From: Panulirus ornatus
Lineage: Eukaryota > Arthropoda > Malacostraca > Decapoda > Palinuridae
Direction: 5' to 3'
NCBI RefSeq assembly: GCF_036320965.1
Contig: NC_092236.1
Location: 12,453,018 to 12,517,017 of the forward strand
Length of the DNA: 64,000 nt
The first letter of the stretch is position 1; the number at the start of each line of letters is the position of its first letter. This document shows, in pieces, positions 11,401 to 25,585 of the stretch. Both the position numbers and the translations under genes were made by a program. The notes below the pieces were generated by a model. The model was not told where the DNA came from and did not search any database. It saw only the letters and a list, made by a program, of their open reading frames with translations.

Positions 11401-13940
11401 TTTTTTTTTTTCCTCATTTACGTTCTGCCACAGACTTCTAAACCACAAGAGAAGTCATGATACAGTAGACACCTACCAGTTCGTCAGTATTCATGATAAA
11501 AGAAATTTTTTCATCTCCCAGAACACAACTAAAACCTTAAATCCATAATCATCGTGCTCGTCTTCCCAACAATTTCACCAGCAGCTCTAACATTTTTGGC
11601 ACAATTCAGGTCTGATACATGACCAGTAATTGCATTAATCTTACCCAGCCACAATGGGCAAGCAGGGGAAATGTAAAATGTAATATTAAACGTCATGCAG
11701 TAGCCAAAACATCATGCACAACACCGTCGCGATACAAATATCTAAAAAACAAAATTAAGTGTAGAATTCCCACCGAGAAAGGCCAACAGCTTCGCCTGTG
11801 ATATCTTCCCCCAGGACAATTTCCTCGATGAACTGGTAGGGTTTATCGTCAGGAAAACGACGTCGAAAACCATTAGATTTCTCCTCAATTGGTTCCTGAT
11901 TGTCTTCCCATAAAACATTAGACGCGATTAGGGCCGGGAAAGATTAAAATGGGCCGCTTTTGGGGCATCTATTGATTCCCGGCAGGAGCGTGGGCTGCAG
12001 AGATCCGCTGACACAGGATCTTTTTCCATTTGTATGATGGGGACGCCTAGCCTGCTAGGACTGGTCGAAGTGTCGCCATTCATATGATGTGTGAGGGTTT
12101 GTGGCGTGCATTTTGAATCTATGGTGCAGTCTCTGTGACCGCTACACTAAATCAATAATTCGAAATCTGTGTACGAGTAAACATCTGGTACACAAAAGTA
12201 ATACACAGTGACAATGATTTGAGGAAAAAGGAAAGGGAACAATTCACCTCTGGTGAGGCCACCGGTTACCAATCGGATGTTCCTGGAGACAAAATACTAA
12301 AGTTTCCGTAGCGTATCAGGGCGGTGTGCGAGATGTACGGGTATAGTCTTGGACCAGTAAACCCTGAGCTTAGCCAACATAAGGCTCAACCACTCAGACC
12401 AACGAACACTCCGGGTGCATCGGTGGCCATTCGAATAGGCAAACATTCGCAACAACGAACACTCGGAACGGCAAACACTTCACCATCGGAAACTCAAACC
12501 AGTGAATAACCTACTCGTGATACGTGGGCGTCTTTGTCATCTAGGCACTCGACATCTGCTCGCGTGATGAAGTGGACCCTGTGATATGACCTTTTTCGGA
12601 AAATAAATGATCGTAATGAGCTATATCGTTACTTGAACCACCTGAACTAACCTCGTACATATAGAGCACGATATCTAAGCGGAGCCTCTGTCAACAGAGC
12701 TCCTCGCCGCTCGCTGTTCAGTAAACACTTTGTCTCGCACCTCCCGAGTCTCTCGCCGAAACAACTTTACAGAACTTTAAAAATCTATATATCCTTCAGT
12801 TTCTAAGTTACAACCTACGGTTTACGGTTAGAAGTCTCCTCAAACAGCTGTTGAAAATTACATAAAATCGTTAAATTCACCGATAGAAAATACATGAAGC
12901 AGTTTTCTAGATGAAAAATAGCCACATATGTATCTTGGACATTACAACTAACACAAAATCTGCCCCGTATCAAATCTTGGTTACTGAATTACTTTCAGAC
13001 AACTTATGCTTTGAGGAACGTGAAAGATATCCGTACATCAACATGCAGGCTTAAAAAATCTATTACATATAATTGATATGCTGTTTTGTATCGGTGTGGG
13101 AAGAGGCACAAGGCTAGCACACTGCTGGTCTGATGAGCGGGAGGTAACAAGACCCCCCTGTCCACTTACAGGGATTTATGACAGTTCCTCTTAACTTCAA
13201 CATTAGCGTGAAGAACACCCCACTCTCTCCTCCCCATTTTCTACAATACATTTTCGAGGAAGTTGTAATTTCGTAATGGAGAGTCTTGTAGCCAAGCAAA
13301 GCCCGCTTCAGCAATCCCGCATTTTATGCAATGTCCTCCGTCTTCCCTGCCACGGCAAACCACAGCGCCAGGAAACTTGGAGCTTAGTCCCAATCAGTAA
13401 TCCTTGCGAGTCATGCTTTGCAGGAAACGACCTAGTGTGGATTATGCCTTTATAAAGCATTAGTTACGAACCGGTGGCTGTAATTGATGTCACTTAATTT
13501 CCATCACGACCAAAAGAGCTTCCTCTTATGGGATGCTGGGGCCCCTCAGTAAGCCACTGCCTTGTGTAAACTTAAGTCCCATGTCTCTCCGTCTGTTTTA
13601 GATGTTTACTTTCACTAACTGAAAACTCTCGTTTTTTACATTGCACTAGAATGCTAAGACTTTGCAAACCTATTTCAAGTCTCTGATGATCAAAAGTTTA
13701 TTTTTGCAGGCATTTAAGTGTTAAATAATCAAAGGAATAAATTATTTCACTTCTCTATATAAATTGAAAACTATTACCATTTCCCTTTGTTTAAGTACAA
13801 CTAAAATCATGTATGAGATCTATCAACATGAGATCAAGATTAATTCAATAAATATTCGCTCCGCCAAATAACCTAGACTAATAATGCATCACCCTATCAC
13901 TTTAACCGTTACAACTGCTGCAATAATCAACCTTATTCTA
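8471..13940. other. Intergenic, no gene recognised
   Basis: No domain or RNA gene is recognised. Open frames at 10449-11088 are short, overlap one another and lack motifs. Several TAAT-rich, moderately complex segments (about 8840-9300) could be regulatory, but nothing in the sequence alone proves it. An isolated TTGGCGGGAA (9459-9468) matches the E2F consensus. Confidence 0.45.
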
Positions 13941-14560
13941 AAAGTATTACTACCGTAAGGGCTGCACAGCACCACAGCAGCCACAGAACTGCGGGTCAGC
14001 AACAGCGGCGGTGGTGGTTACGTCGGAAACCTCTGGCGGTGGCTGGCAAGGCTGCGGCTTCCCTGCGCGGCCATACGTCACACCAGGTCGTCAACAGTTT
14101 TAATTAAGGACAAATCGCCTAATAGTCCCCTTGACAGCGCCCTAATCTCGACCTAATTAGCAGAACACTCTTCTTGGCCCGCCCCCTCCCTCCAGACACT
14201 CTGGCATTCTTCGTTATCTACTACATCGGTGCTTTTCGCCTTAGGGCCCCAGTACCATATTGGTCAGAATCTGAGGATCAGGTCCAAGCGGGTTACGCCT
14301 CAACACACGCGAGCGCATTGCCATCACAGCCAATTTTGGCGGGAAGGGGCGCGTAATGGCCGCCATTTTGGCGGGAAACCTTCTGAGGGGAGTGATGGGC
14401 GAACAAGGGCAGGTCAAGCCGAGGACAAGAGGACAGATCAGAGGGGAACACTAAGCCCTCACTCGCTCACATGCCGACACTTCTCTCACTTGCCGACAGG
14501 TGGCAGCAGACCCCCACTCTGCCGGGATATTTCCCTAATCTTCATTAATGCGTGTTCTAG
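13941..14560. promoter_or_regulatory. GC-rich patch with paired E2F-like sites and a YY1/Pho-like site
   Basis: TTTTGGCGGGAA occurs at 14334-14345 and again at 14366-14377, and both match the E2F consensus (TTTSGCGS-type). Immediately before the second copy, GCCGCCATTTT (14359-14369) matches the YY1/Pleiohomeotic consensus and overlaps the E2F-like site. The surrounding 600 bp is GC-rich compared with its neighbours. This suggests a promoter or CpG-type element, but no transcript or exon beside it could be identified. Confidence 0.35.
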
Positions 14561-16480
14561 ATGGAACCCCTCCATCACTTTAATTACAGTTTGGGGATGA
14601 AAATTAACCATTAACCTCGGGACATTTATCCACATCAATTATTAGGGTTCTGGGAAGACCTAAATTCAGAAAATTGTGTGCTGGTGAACGATCTTTTTAA
14701 CGCACTGAACAGCGGATAAGGTAGATTTTATATCTATCGCTGACCTCCCTCCTGAGTGCTGCTGATGTGCACTGCTCACGTTAAGGAAACATAACGAGCA
14801 GCGGCGTATCGCGCTACCCACCCACACACCCCTTTCGAACGAGTCTTAATGAAGACAAGCCATCCTTAATCCGCTTACCTCTAAAAACGATCTTTATTTT
14901 ATCAAAAGGTCTGTCATCGCTTCCTTACTATCCACGTTGTTAATCTCTAGTAACAATCGAATCTAATAGCGTTGTTAGGGGACGGGGTATAGTTTGGTGA
15001 GTCCTGAAAAGGAGAGTCTGATTTTTACCGAATTATCCCACGGCTCCATAGTTCAGGGGGGACCCTTGGAATGATTTCCTATTTCCTTTAAATCATCTCG
15101 GGTTAGGGATACTTTGCCGAGTGGTTAACTTTCTCTTGCACGACCGACGAGTGGTTAACTTGGATCAGGGAAATTAAGGGGATCGAAACCCTCTGGCTAG
15201 AGGTTAAATAAAGGTTGGACGGTTTGAATGTCTCAACCGAACACTTTGCCTTGGCTTTAATAAGAAAGTGACTCGCGGCGCGAGTTCTCTCGCGACCCCA
15301 TCGGACTTAGCACAAGCAAAACATCACTCACCAGTACAGGTAATTAGTATAAATCTCGTTATATTATGGGAAAAGTCTATGAATCTAGTAATATACTGGT
15401 AATAAAGCAGTCAGCGAAATATTTGAACCTAGCGGTGCCTAATAATGAAAATAACCAAAGCGTAATTTTTTCATAACCTAGCTTGAATAGCGGACCTTCC
15501 TTATCAAAGTATAGGGTGAAGTCTAGCAGGCTAATTTTAGGGGTTTTTCAAATTTTTCTTATCAACTCACTTCTATTCCTGCGATACAAAATCTAACCTT
15601 AAAAGAGACACTTTAATATTTTCTTAAAATACAAGCATATCAAAAAGTACTAGAAATTCCTAACTCTTTCGTAGGCTTTCCAAATATTACCAGAAAAATA
15701 AATGAGAATCAGAGAGTTCCAACACATTTTCTGCGCAACAAACTATGACTGGGTACTTAGGATATCCTTACCACATACTAAATGGTTATTGAACAATATG
15801 CAATCTCTGTGTAAAGCCAGTGAAAATGTTTAACCCATAAACAGTTGGAACGTATCTCCCTCACTCCACTGGCCCAAGGTGTACACCCACCTGTCACAGC
15901 TTTATGGAATATCGCTCCCTTCTCAACCTCTTTTTTCCGGTCGTCACTGTCACCATTCAAGATAACTTTAAGTGGGAAGAACAGGCCCATTCTCGCACAA
16001 AATGCGGCTATGATGGTTGTTACTTCAGAGACACCGAACTCGACAACCTGTCTCAGTGGCTACCCATGGCTTTCGACCGTCTAAAAGTGTGCGATGCACC
16101 ACATGAATATTCATTTCCACGTAATTTTGATGAGTAATCATGCAACATACCTTGGTAAATAGAAGCATCCTCGCCTCCAGGGTATTGTATTCTTGATATG
16201 CAGGGTGTAAGATGATGACAAACACACGATTGTACTGTCACAGCTTCCTACCTAGAGGTGATAGGTATATAGTTTTTAAGTAACTTGCAGTTTGTCATAT
16301 AGCTACTTTAAAATCATATTTCCAAAGTGTGACGAAACGTAATTTCCACGTCAGCTTGAGCTTAGCCCCCTGGCAATTTTGCACACATTTAATTTTAGAA
16401 GGTCCTTGAAAAAAATTCCAACCAAATGCTAAATACCACAAGCATAAAAAATTAAATTCTTCGATTGAACCTAGAATTTC
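14561..16480. other. Intergenic, nothing firmly recognised
   Basis: The phrase CGAGTGGTTAACTT is repeated near 15120 and 15150. A GC-rich palindromic patch (GCGGCGCGAG...CTCGCG) lies near 15275-15297. Two overlapping plus-strand open frames (15845-16084 and 15904-16137, 77-79 codons) have a protein-like composition but match nothing I recognise. Confidence 0.4.
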
Positions 16481-17000
16481 CCTAGACGCCAAGCGGAAAG
16501 GCGTCTTTTAACAGTTTTATAAGATGTAGACTGTTATTCCCGTAACGTGAGGTTCCTAAGAAAGAGTGGATATTAAAGTAATACCAAGTATGTTCATTGA
16601 GTCATGATGTGGAATTACAGCCCCGTCAAAGAGATGAGAGTTAAGTTTTCGATAAATAGGTGGAAACTGAGATATCCTGTCCAAGTCTGAGTTTACCGAG
16701 GAAGCTGCGTCAAGAGAAGAGGGAGCAGAATTGAAGGATATGCATTAGATCATTTGTGGAGAGGAAATCGTTGAAAAAGATGAGTGTTGGGGACAGAATA
16801 GAACGTTGAGGGCCATTTCTGTTGATGGAGAAAAAAGGGGAAGGGAGGGAGGCTGATCCCTCAACAACCACAAAGATAGACCGACCAGATAGGAAGCTAG
16901 ACATGAAGGAGCAAAGTAAGGCATGGAAACCAAAAAGAGGGGGAGCTTAGAGAGAGAGATCCCGGTGCCACGACACGTCAAATTTGATCAGATGTCCAGA
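16481..17000 (-). pseudogene. Relic jockey-like LINE reverse transcriptase
   Basis: Minus-strand translation gives LSKLPLFLVSMPY, SSFLSGRSIFVVVEGSAS and INRNGPQRSILSPTLI (about 16940-16790). These correspond to the jockey-clade RT blocks 'SKLPSFGF', 'SFLSGRS..VVVDG' and 'NSGVPQGSVLSPTLFL'. Further downstream on the minus strand, SMNILGITLISTLS (about 16600-16560) matches the conserved '...LG(I/L)T...LSW' segment. Frameshifts and stops show it is dead. The match to the clade is from remembered motif order. Confidence 0.65.
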
Positions 17001-18639
17001 AGGCAAGCTTTATCGGCCAGTGGGTGGAATAGCCATGGGGTCCCCCTGGAGTTCTCTTTGCCAAAGGCAATTTTGAGAGCATGACACCCCAGATTTACTG
17101 CAGTCTATCTTGTCCATGCTTGTAAGTGTAGCACAGCCACGGGCCGCAGGGACCCAAGAGAAAGATGTCCAGGGTAACACAAACTCTTTCTTGGGCAGGG
17201 GTCTTGGGGTAATTATAAATTGATAAAAAAAAAATTATATAACTGATGAGGAGACCTAAATCATTGTTAACATTCACAGGTTAAAAGGGACATAAACATC
17301 TCATAAGAGGAAGTGAGATGAAAAAGTGATCCCAAAAGCGTGGGATGCTATTAATAAAAAATCAATATAAAACTATAATTCCTGTTGCATACCTTTTAAA
17401 TCAGGAAGCAGTATTTGGAACTGGGATTAGCCAGTGAACTGAGGTTCTTGTGTAGTTAAAACTACAAAAAGACAAACCAACATATCATTGTGAAAGTTTC
17501 ATCATTACTGAGATATGACCCTTCAAAGTCCTATTTGTCTCACCCTAATTTTCAAGATTATATGAAACCCCTAAACTGATCTGTAAGGAGTGCATTTATC
17601 GGAATATACATGAAGCAAGAGACGAAGAGAGAAAATCCAGTTAGAAATATATTTTTTTACACAAAAAGCATATTTTACATGGTTTGCTCTCTGCTTAATG
17701 AATATGAAATGTCTCCCAATATTTAACAAGAGTTTTTGAATTGAGACAAAAATTAAACATCTTTCAATAACAGTTTCATGCTCTTGATTCTGGTGCTTTT
17801 TCAAAGTCTTTAAGGGTAAAGCTAAACTCTGAGGATTACCTTTTCCATCCTCAAATATGTAGATAATTTAAGCATTAGTTTATGAGTGAGAATTGTGTAG
17901 ACAAAGAACAAAAAATACTATAAACTATTACCCAACGTAACCATCGATGATTAGAACCGAAAAACAATTGACCACACACCTCAGCAAATACGTTGCCCAT
18001 TTTTCCATTACACTCAAGTAATTCATTTTTAGTGCATGCATTAGTAAAGTATCTAATAAAGAAAACTGTTGAAAAAAATATATCAATAAAGACTCTCCAG
18101 TATCATTAACAGAGTGCCAAATTAATTTTTTGAAAAGTAGAGCAATCAGGAACCCTAGAATTATAAGAACAGAGAACAGTACATCTTTACACAGTGGTTG
18201 GTGGCAGAGAACTTAAGCAGCAAGCAGCACGGCTTGAGCATCAGTGTGGGTTGCACGAGGCATACAGTCTTTCAAGTACACTACATAACCGGTTACATTA
18301 AAATAAGATTGAAGTAATATGCATACCTATGTTTCATCAGATTTTGTGCAACAACTTGCACTACATTATGATCCATCTGTAATGCCATTTTATCTAATAA
18401 ACACATCAAACTTCTCTGAAAAGCTGTATCTTCCGAGTGTGAAATACTCAAGAGTATTCGGATAAAAGTATCATTGGGTTTGCATGTTAAATTCTTAAAA
18501 TAACTATCAACATTTTGCTTTTGCGGTAAAAATTACGGGTTTATCTATGTGGTTTACATGCAACATTCTAATCATCTTTCACTCCATCTCAGTTGGGTTG
18601 ATTGAATAACCAAGTGAAACAAAAAGGATGATAAAAACA
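17001..18639. other. AT-rich intergenic DNA downstream of Rab10
   Basis: No gene or clear repeat is seen. The first 250 bases may still belong to the neighbouring LINE relic. The region lies beyond the putative distal poly(A) site of Rab10. Confidence 0.45.
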
Positions 18640-18661
18640 ACAATACCATCACAAATAACAC

Positions 18662-18667
18662 TTTATT
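18662..18667 (-). terminator. Rab10: Distal poly(A) signal AATAAA candidate
   Basis: Minus-strand AATAAA is followed within 10-45 nt by a GT- and T-rich stretch (TGTTATTTGTGATGG, then TTGTTGTTTTT), the expected layout of a cleavage and polyadenylation site. Confidence 0.4.
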
Positions 18668-21600
18668 AATGATGTTCAAGCAAGTCATTGGACAAAAGCA
18701 AGCCCATCCTATCCATAAAGAACCAATAAACAGTTCATGACAATATATACCATTTCATCATTACCAGTGGACTTTTACAGAAATGCTTTTCCGTGTTTCA
18801 TGATTTTTTTTGCCCTACATTGTAAATAAACCTGGAGGAAAATTGTGCAGCTATAATTTTGTAGCAAAATGGTTTTAGAACCAATTTCATTTTGAAGTCT
18901 GTGTTAATGAAAATGTCCTTTAAGTTTTTTCAGGTCCACTGTTATATCTCTTTGGTTAATTAAATATTCTTAAGTCAATGCAACATGCCCAATCATTCCC
19001 AGCTGTTGATAACATATTGGAGAGGCTTTATTGTATTGGATAAAGGTAAAAGCCTGAATAATACAGTTATCTCACACAGCATTTTTGGACTAGCTGCATT
19101 TGGCTTATAATTATGACAATCCACACTTTTGTATCCTTTGATCCATGTCTGTGCAGGGGAGTTTGGGCCAAGAAGTATTACACCAAGTCACTGCAGTGCT
19201 ATGGATTTGATTATTAAATTCTGGCAAGTTGATGCAATAAATCCTCAGGTATCAAAACCCACACATTTCAAGAGTGCATGAATAAATGGAGATTAGCAAA
19301 CTGTATCCCAAGGGAGGGTTCAACTAGACAAACATTCCCTAATAATTCAGCTAATAAACATATTAATAACATTCAGTGGATCTTTTATATATAATTAGCA
19401 GAGTTAGGCATGAAAAATGCAATTACTGACCTTGTTCACTTTAATGTATTTCACATTTTGCTCTATACCATGCAAATTTACTTTTTAATCAATTTCTTCC
19501 ATAAGGAACCTCATTTACTATCTGTACAATATTTAATCATCATAATTGGATTCATAGTGTCCACGGGCTTCAAATATATTTACTTAAGGTTGTGACTTCT
19601 AGAATCAAATCAAGTTATGTCATACATTCTTAAACTCTCAGCAATGCCTTGAGGCCATATACACAAGTCAAACATGGTCCAATGCACCATTCTTAAATGA
19701 AACCCTTCTTTTAATATGTTAAAAACTAAATATGCCACAAACTACAGACTTAAGGAATCCTATTGGTTTCATTTACAAGTATAAAAACAAATACACCAAG
19801 TATGTGGTCCAAGTACAAAACTATTTCAATGATAAAACAAATGAAATTTCTAAACCAACTTGCAAAACAAAGTAAATACGTGCACACAAAAATTATGAGA
19901 TTTAACAGCATGGAATAACTACCAATTAATGTTATCTACGCATGTAATGTGCACTAACACAGCACTGCTATTAACTCAACACTGACACAGGAGCCCCAAA
20001 CTGCCAACCTTGTGTGACTAATCAGAACACTTAGGCAAGGAAACTGAGTAAGAAAGTAGTAAACAAATAACTCAGTGTGCCTTACTTTTGACTCCTGGAA
20101 AAATCTTGTATTTTAGTGACTTTTTTTTTATTGTTGGCTTTTTCTTCACTAAGAGAACAATTGGGTCAGAAGCCAATAAGACAGCCAATGGTTAGCATTT
20201 TATTGCAGCTGTCAAAACACAAGGAAGACACCATATTGCCCCATCTGTCAAAGATAACTTTAGACAATCTTTATACATATCACGTCATAAGACACACAGT
20301 TGTGAATACTATACAGTGAAATATTGATAAAGACAAGGGAAATTTAACCAATCAGTACTGCTCTACTTCATATAATTGTAGAGATAGTCTGAGAAGTTAA
20401 CTAATCCTTGCCATAACTTCTGCTGTAAGATTTATATGGTGGAGCCTGAAAACTATACAATTATTCCACTTAAACCCTGTGCTTATCTGGTAGTCACACT
20501 CTGGAGTTTAGGAAATGAGCTGTAATATTACAAAAGTTAATATGCATGACAGTTTTATCATGATTCTGCTAAGTTATCCTTTTGCTCAAAATTTCCTATG
20601 AAGTATAATGGGAAGTTTTCACCCTTAGCCCATTAGTATGCAAAAAAAAGAATTACAGAAGAGAATTGTGTGAATAATAATTCAACCCAAGAAAAATATC
20701 ACTGATCATCATCTTCCACTAGTTAAATGAATACTGGAAAACATTTTAACACTGTTCTGACTGAAGTGTTGGTTAACTCATTTTATTCAACTGCATGAAC
20801 AAGACTTGGGAAAAGCTTCTTGGTATTTTGTGCAAAGAAATATGCATTTACAGTAAATGAGTATAAATACCTTTGTCGAAATCAGCAAGTGGGGCTATTA
20901 GTTTTGAATGACTACCCTCCCCTTTTGTAAATCAAGAAGAACATAACCATTCAGGTGTTTTTATTTGTGTTCATAAGGCCTGCAACTCTCATAATTGTTT
21001 ACTATAGCATTCATTACTAAGCCAGATTACATTGTCTGTCACTGTGAAAGAGGATATGATGTACAAAATATTGCCCTATGGACCTGAGGCCTGCATGAAA
21101 TTCCCTTAGCACAGGCTTTAGCAAAAACTATTAAAAAGATTCCTCAAATGCGTTAAAAAAATCAATGAATTCATGATTTATTTGTATACAGCTGCTATAC
21201 CTGAACTAAATGACTGTTCTGGAACTGAAATAATAAATATATAAAGAAAACAAGAATTTTTGTAAATATTGAGACAGATCTCTAAAATGGAACTTGGATT
21301 ACCATTTTTTTACACAGAAAAACAAGTACAAATGAAAATGAACACAAGACAGTTCTTAAACAGCTGGCATCACTTGAGAGAAGTATGTCTTCATATTTCT
21401 TATATGTCTTGACAAAAGGTTTCATTATCAAATTTTTCCTACTTATGTGAACATACGTAATCCAAGCCCATTCTGAACTTCTATATAGCAAATTTTAATA
21501 ATATCAGTTATCATTTTCTTGAAAATGTTTTGGTTCTTACACACAAAAAACATTAGGATAAGCTTCAACAAATTTGGAAAATTTATCATATGACAAACAA

Positions 21601-22411
21601 AGCTATGTTGGCAGATTGTGGACTTACCACAACAGTTGCCTCTTTAACAAATACTAATATGACCAGCAAAGGTCACAATAAACCAATGAACACACAACGT
21701 TTTACTCTCAGATATCACCTCTCCAACCTTATACTATATGTAGAGACGAACTAGATTCATTCATATGAAAAAAAAAAAAATAAAGCAATGAAAACTCTGA
21801 CATATACAATGAATACAATTTTCGATACTCCTGAAGTATCTACTCAGAAGCAACTACTTTATAACCTTTAAATATCATCAATCTATCCATCCCATCCACT
21901 AATTAAAATTATGTAATGTATTTATATAAACTGATTTTGGTTATCACATGGCAAGTTACAGTACATGATTAGAACAGTTCATAGCAAAACCACTAGTATT
22001 CAAATTATGCTTCTACATATAAATATTCCATTTCAAGCCATCCTCTCTCGCATTCATGGTGAATACTAATGATAGGCTTTCTTTCACTTAATATAAGATA
22101 AGCCTTACATTAAAAATCATAAGGCAGAGTGCATAAAAATAGTTCTGAAGTAAAATTCCATTGCACCAAAAGTCATGATAGTTACCACAGAGAAGCCATT
22201 CACGAGAAGTGGCACCTCTAAGATTACACAAGCGCTGATCATCTTTGACCATATCTTAATAAAGCGCCCATTTCAAAAAAGGCAACCAAATCAAGTTTGT
22301 GTCTAATGTTCATAATCCATACTCACCATTTTTCATTTTAACACATTCACATCCTGGGACAATATTACATCCAACTACAACACTCAGATTGAACATGAGC
22401 AACAACCTGCA

Positions 22412-22417
22412 TTTATT
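22412..22417 (-). terminator. Rab10: Proximal poly(A) signal AATAAA candidate
   Basis: Minus-strand AATAAA lies about 290 nt beyond the Rab10 stop codon. If used it would give a short 3' UTR. Confidence 0.3.
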
Positions 22418-22709
22418 GGTTCCTAACATATCTTTTGAATCCATCCCCTGAGTGCAGTGTAGAAAGATGGTACAGATTAAGCATAAAGTCTGTGCTTCTA
22501 TTTCTTGACCTCCCCTGAGAGCAGAGCCTATGGTAGGATTCTGCAGTGATGTTAATTGCTATGGGGCCTACATTAGACCACCTCAGAGGAGTCTCACAGA
22601 AATACCCTTGAGAAAGGAAACCTACAAAGGAGCCTTAATCTTCGAGTCCTATGGAGGTGTCCTACTGGGTTTAACTGACTCCTTCAGTGCTACATGTAAC
22701 ATTAATACT

Positions 22710-22781
22710 CTACGCACAGCACTGTCGAGCCGCACCTCGATCATTCCTCCTTTCTGGACGAACAACACTGTCTGGGTTTTC
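22710..22781 (-). CDS. Rab10: Rab10 terminal coding exon 6 (residues 181-203)
   Basis: Follows acceptor GTATTGCAG. It encodes a 23-residue hypervariable tail ([20 protein letters not shown], then CCA) and a TAG stop. The CCA end provides two prenylatable cysteines. The tail is not conserved between phyla, so the evidence is the phase match, the acceptor and the terminal cysteines. An alternative last exon elsewhere in the 6.65-kb intron was not seen. Confidence 0.88.
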   Translation of the reverse strand, partial: ENPDSVVRPERRNDRGAARQCCA

Positions 22782-25585
22782 CTGCAATACAATATACTCT
22801 AATGAAAGTTACATACACATTTAAACATTTCTAAAGAATGAACAAAGTAAAAAAAGTTGCTGAAGAATGAATATAACTACCAATAAGTTAATGCATTATG
22901 TGCATGACCTATAGGAGTGAACAAATTTGTGCGACTACTGCAATATGAAAGGAGGTGTAGAGAATTCATGTAAGACAAAGATATCAGTCTACCAAGTGCT
23001 GGAATGATGACTTATAATAACTATGTTGCAGTAAACAAGGAACAAAGCTGAAAAAAAAATCCAGAAAAGGATGTTATTCATATATAGGGTATGATGAAAA
23101 TGACCTGAGCAAAGGGGATTTTTCATAAAAACAAAATGTCTAAAAGGGTAAAGACCAAGTCACTTCAGGTTCAGAAATTATGGATAGCAGAACTGACAAA
23201 GTCTTTCCAAGTTAATGGGGTGATGGCACAGGCTGGAGGCTGGAAATAATCCTACGTTAAAATATTTCCAAATCACTTAACAACACAAACTTTGAGAAGA
23301 TAATGCAGGAGCCACGGAAAGTGCATGAGAAAACATGGTTCATGCTAAACACCAATGACTACAAGATGGTTGAACATCAAAACCATAGCAGGCTACCAGG
23401 TCTAAACTGTCAAAGGACAGCCATGAAAAAAATAATGGTCCTTTCTCTTGCACATCCTTCTTTTCTTTGTCCACATTAATAACACTGTGGTAACATGGTT
23501 AACCGCTACAATCAAACTCAATTATATCCTTCAAAGACTGCATTCATTCATTGACTATTTCTTGATTCCTTACTTCCTACATTCACTTCACACATAATGC
23601 TTCGATCACTTGATGGGGTAGCCTTCATTCCTTTTAAATTTTCTTATCCTGCTTTCAGATGAACTCTGTTCTCAAATTATCATGTACAATGTTTGAAGGA
23701 AACATTACAAATTATATCAGAATCTATCTAATAGCAATAAAATAAAAATTCTGAAAAGAACAGGGACTACCTCACCAAGTGATTAAAGCATAATGTATAA
23801 TGTGAATGTTTAGATAAATCAATCAAGGAATTGGTGATAATAAAATGCATGTGACATGCTCTCTAGACATAATTCCAGTGGTAACTACTGAAGCTGGTGT
23901 TAGAATTAGGATGTGTGTGTATGAAAGGAGATACTGCACATACTCGTCTATAAGTCTACCTCCTGTAATGGTCGACCCTTGATATTTGGTCAAGAAATCA
24001 TGAATCTATGATATGCCTCGTGTAGAGGTTGACCAAAGCTTTTGAGGGTAATAGAACAACAAATTAGGTTACCAAAGCTCCATATCTATGGCATATAAAA
24101 CTCATTTAAAAAAATCCTCACTAAAAAACACTCAACATCCTATAAAAAGGTTTGCCAAGTCTGGAACATTGACCGCCAAAGGCAAAAAGTTTACCATTTA
24201 TTGTTACAGCACTTTACAGAAACGTGGGCAGTTTCAGCAAAAATATTGTATATTTCCATTCAAGTAGTTATTCAAGCCAAATAGGATGGAATTATGGCAA
24301 CATTTAAACAATGAAAGAAAGCTAAAGATGATTGTTTTTGTCATGATTTTATTGCACTTTTCACTAATACGTATGTCATTTCAGAAAAATATTACAATAC
24401 TGTGAATGTATTATATCAAGCAAAGTATGAATAGAATATCATTGTAATATAACTGTATTTTAACCAAAACTATCAAAAAATGAGTAACATCTCTTGAACA
24501 ATGGAAGGTTAGGTATAGTCTTTTGTTTTCATCATGTGTTTTATCCTATTTTACATTGAAATACATCATGATTCAACAAACTATTAATTTCTGAGAATAT
24601 ATTCATTTAGGTATAGTTAAAATAAAATATACTTGTGATGTAAGTTTTTTACTGAAAAAGATTTGAGAAACACATAACCTGTCTAGCTGATACGACAGAG
24701 CCCTGGTCGCGGAGGCTTGAGCTTTGCATCGTCCCTTCCTAGGCAGCCTTTAATATTACAGTACGTAAAATTGTGTTTAAAATCTTATTGTCTCGCTTCT
24801 TATTTTCCAGAAATATGACAAGTATGTATAAAATACAATGTTACTGTACTTTTAATTACTAAATGGTACATATTTTATGTTTTCCTTTGTTTACTGGCAG
24901 TAAACATACAGGAGGCAGGGGCTTTAGCTTTGCATCATCCCTTCCTAGGCAGCCTTTAATATTACTGTGCGTAAAATCGTGTTAACAATCTTATTGTCTC
25001 GCTTCTTATTTTCCAGAAATATGACAAGTATGTATATAATACAATGTTACTGTACTTTTAATTACTAAATGGTACAAATTTTATGTTTTCCTTTGTTTAC
25101 TGGCAGTAAACATACAGGAGGGTGAAAGGCGTGCAAGGAATAGAGTGAACTGGAATAATGTGGTACACTGGGGTTGATGAGCTGCCAATGGATTGAACCA
25201 GGGCATGTGAAGCATGGAAAGTTTTGTGGGGCCTGGATGTGGAAAGGGAGCTGTGGTTTCAGTGCATCACACATGATACGAGTGTGAACAAATGTGGCCT
25301 TTGTTGCCTTTTCCTAGCGCTACCTCGCACAGAAGCAGGAGGAGGGGGATGCCATTTCATGTGTGGCAGGGTGGCAGCAGGAATGGATGAAGGCAGCATG
25401 TATGAATATGCACATGTGTACATAAGTATATGTCTGTACATGTATATATATATGTTGAAATGTATAGGTATGTATATGTGCATTTGTGGGCGTTTATGTA
25501 TATACATATGTATGTAGGGTGAGTTGGGCCATTCTTTCCCCATTTTCCTTGTGCTACCTCGCTAATGTGGGAGACAGCAACAAAG

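Larger units (their letters stand above)
18640..22709 (-). other. Rab10: Candidate Rab10 3' UTR
   Basis: This stretch begins directly after the Rab10 stop codon and carries none of the LINE, SINE or microsatellite material that fills the introns. It has two AATAAA signals on the minus strand (22412-22417 and 18662-18667). The distal signal is followed by a GT/T-rich tract (about 18660-18618), the usual downstream element. The 4-kb length is an inference; a short form ending about 300 nt after the stop is equally possible. Confidence 0.4.
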
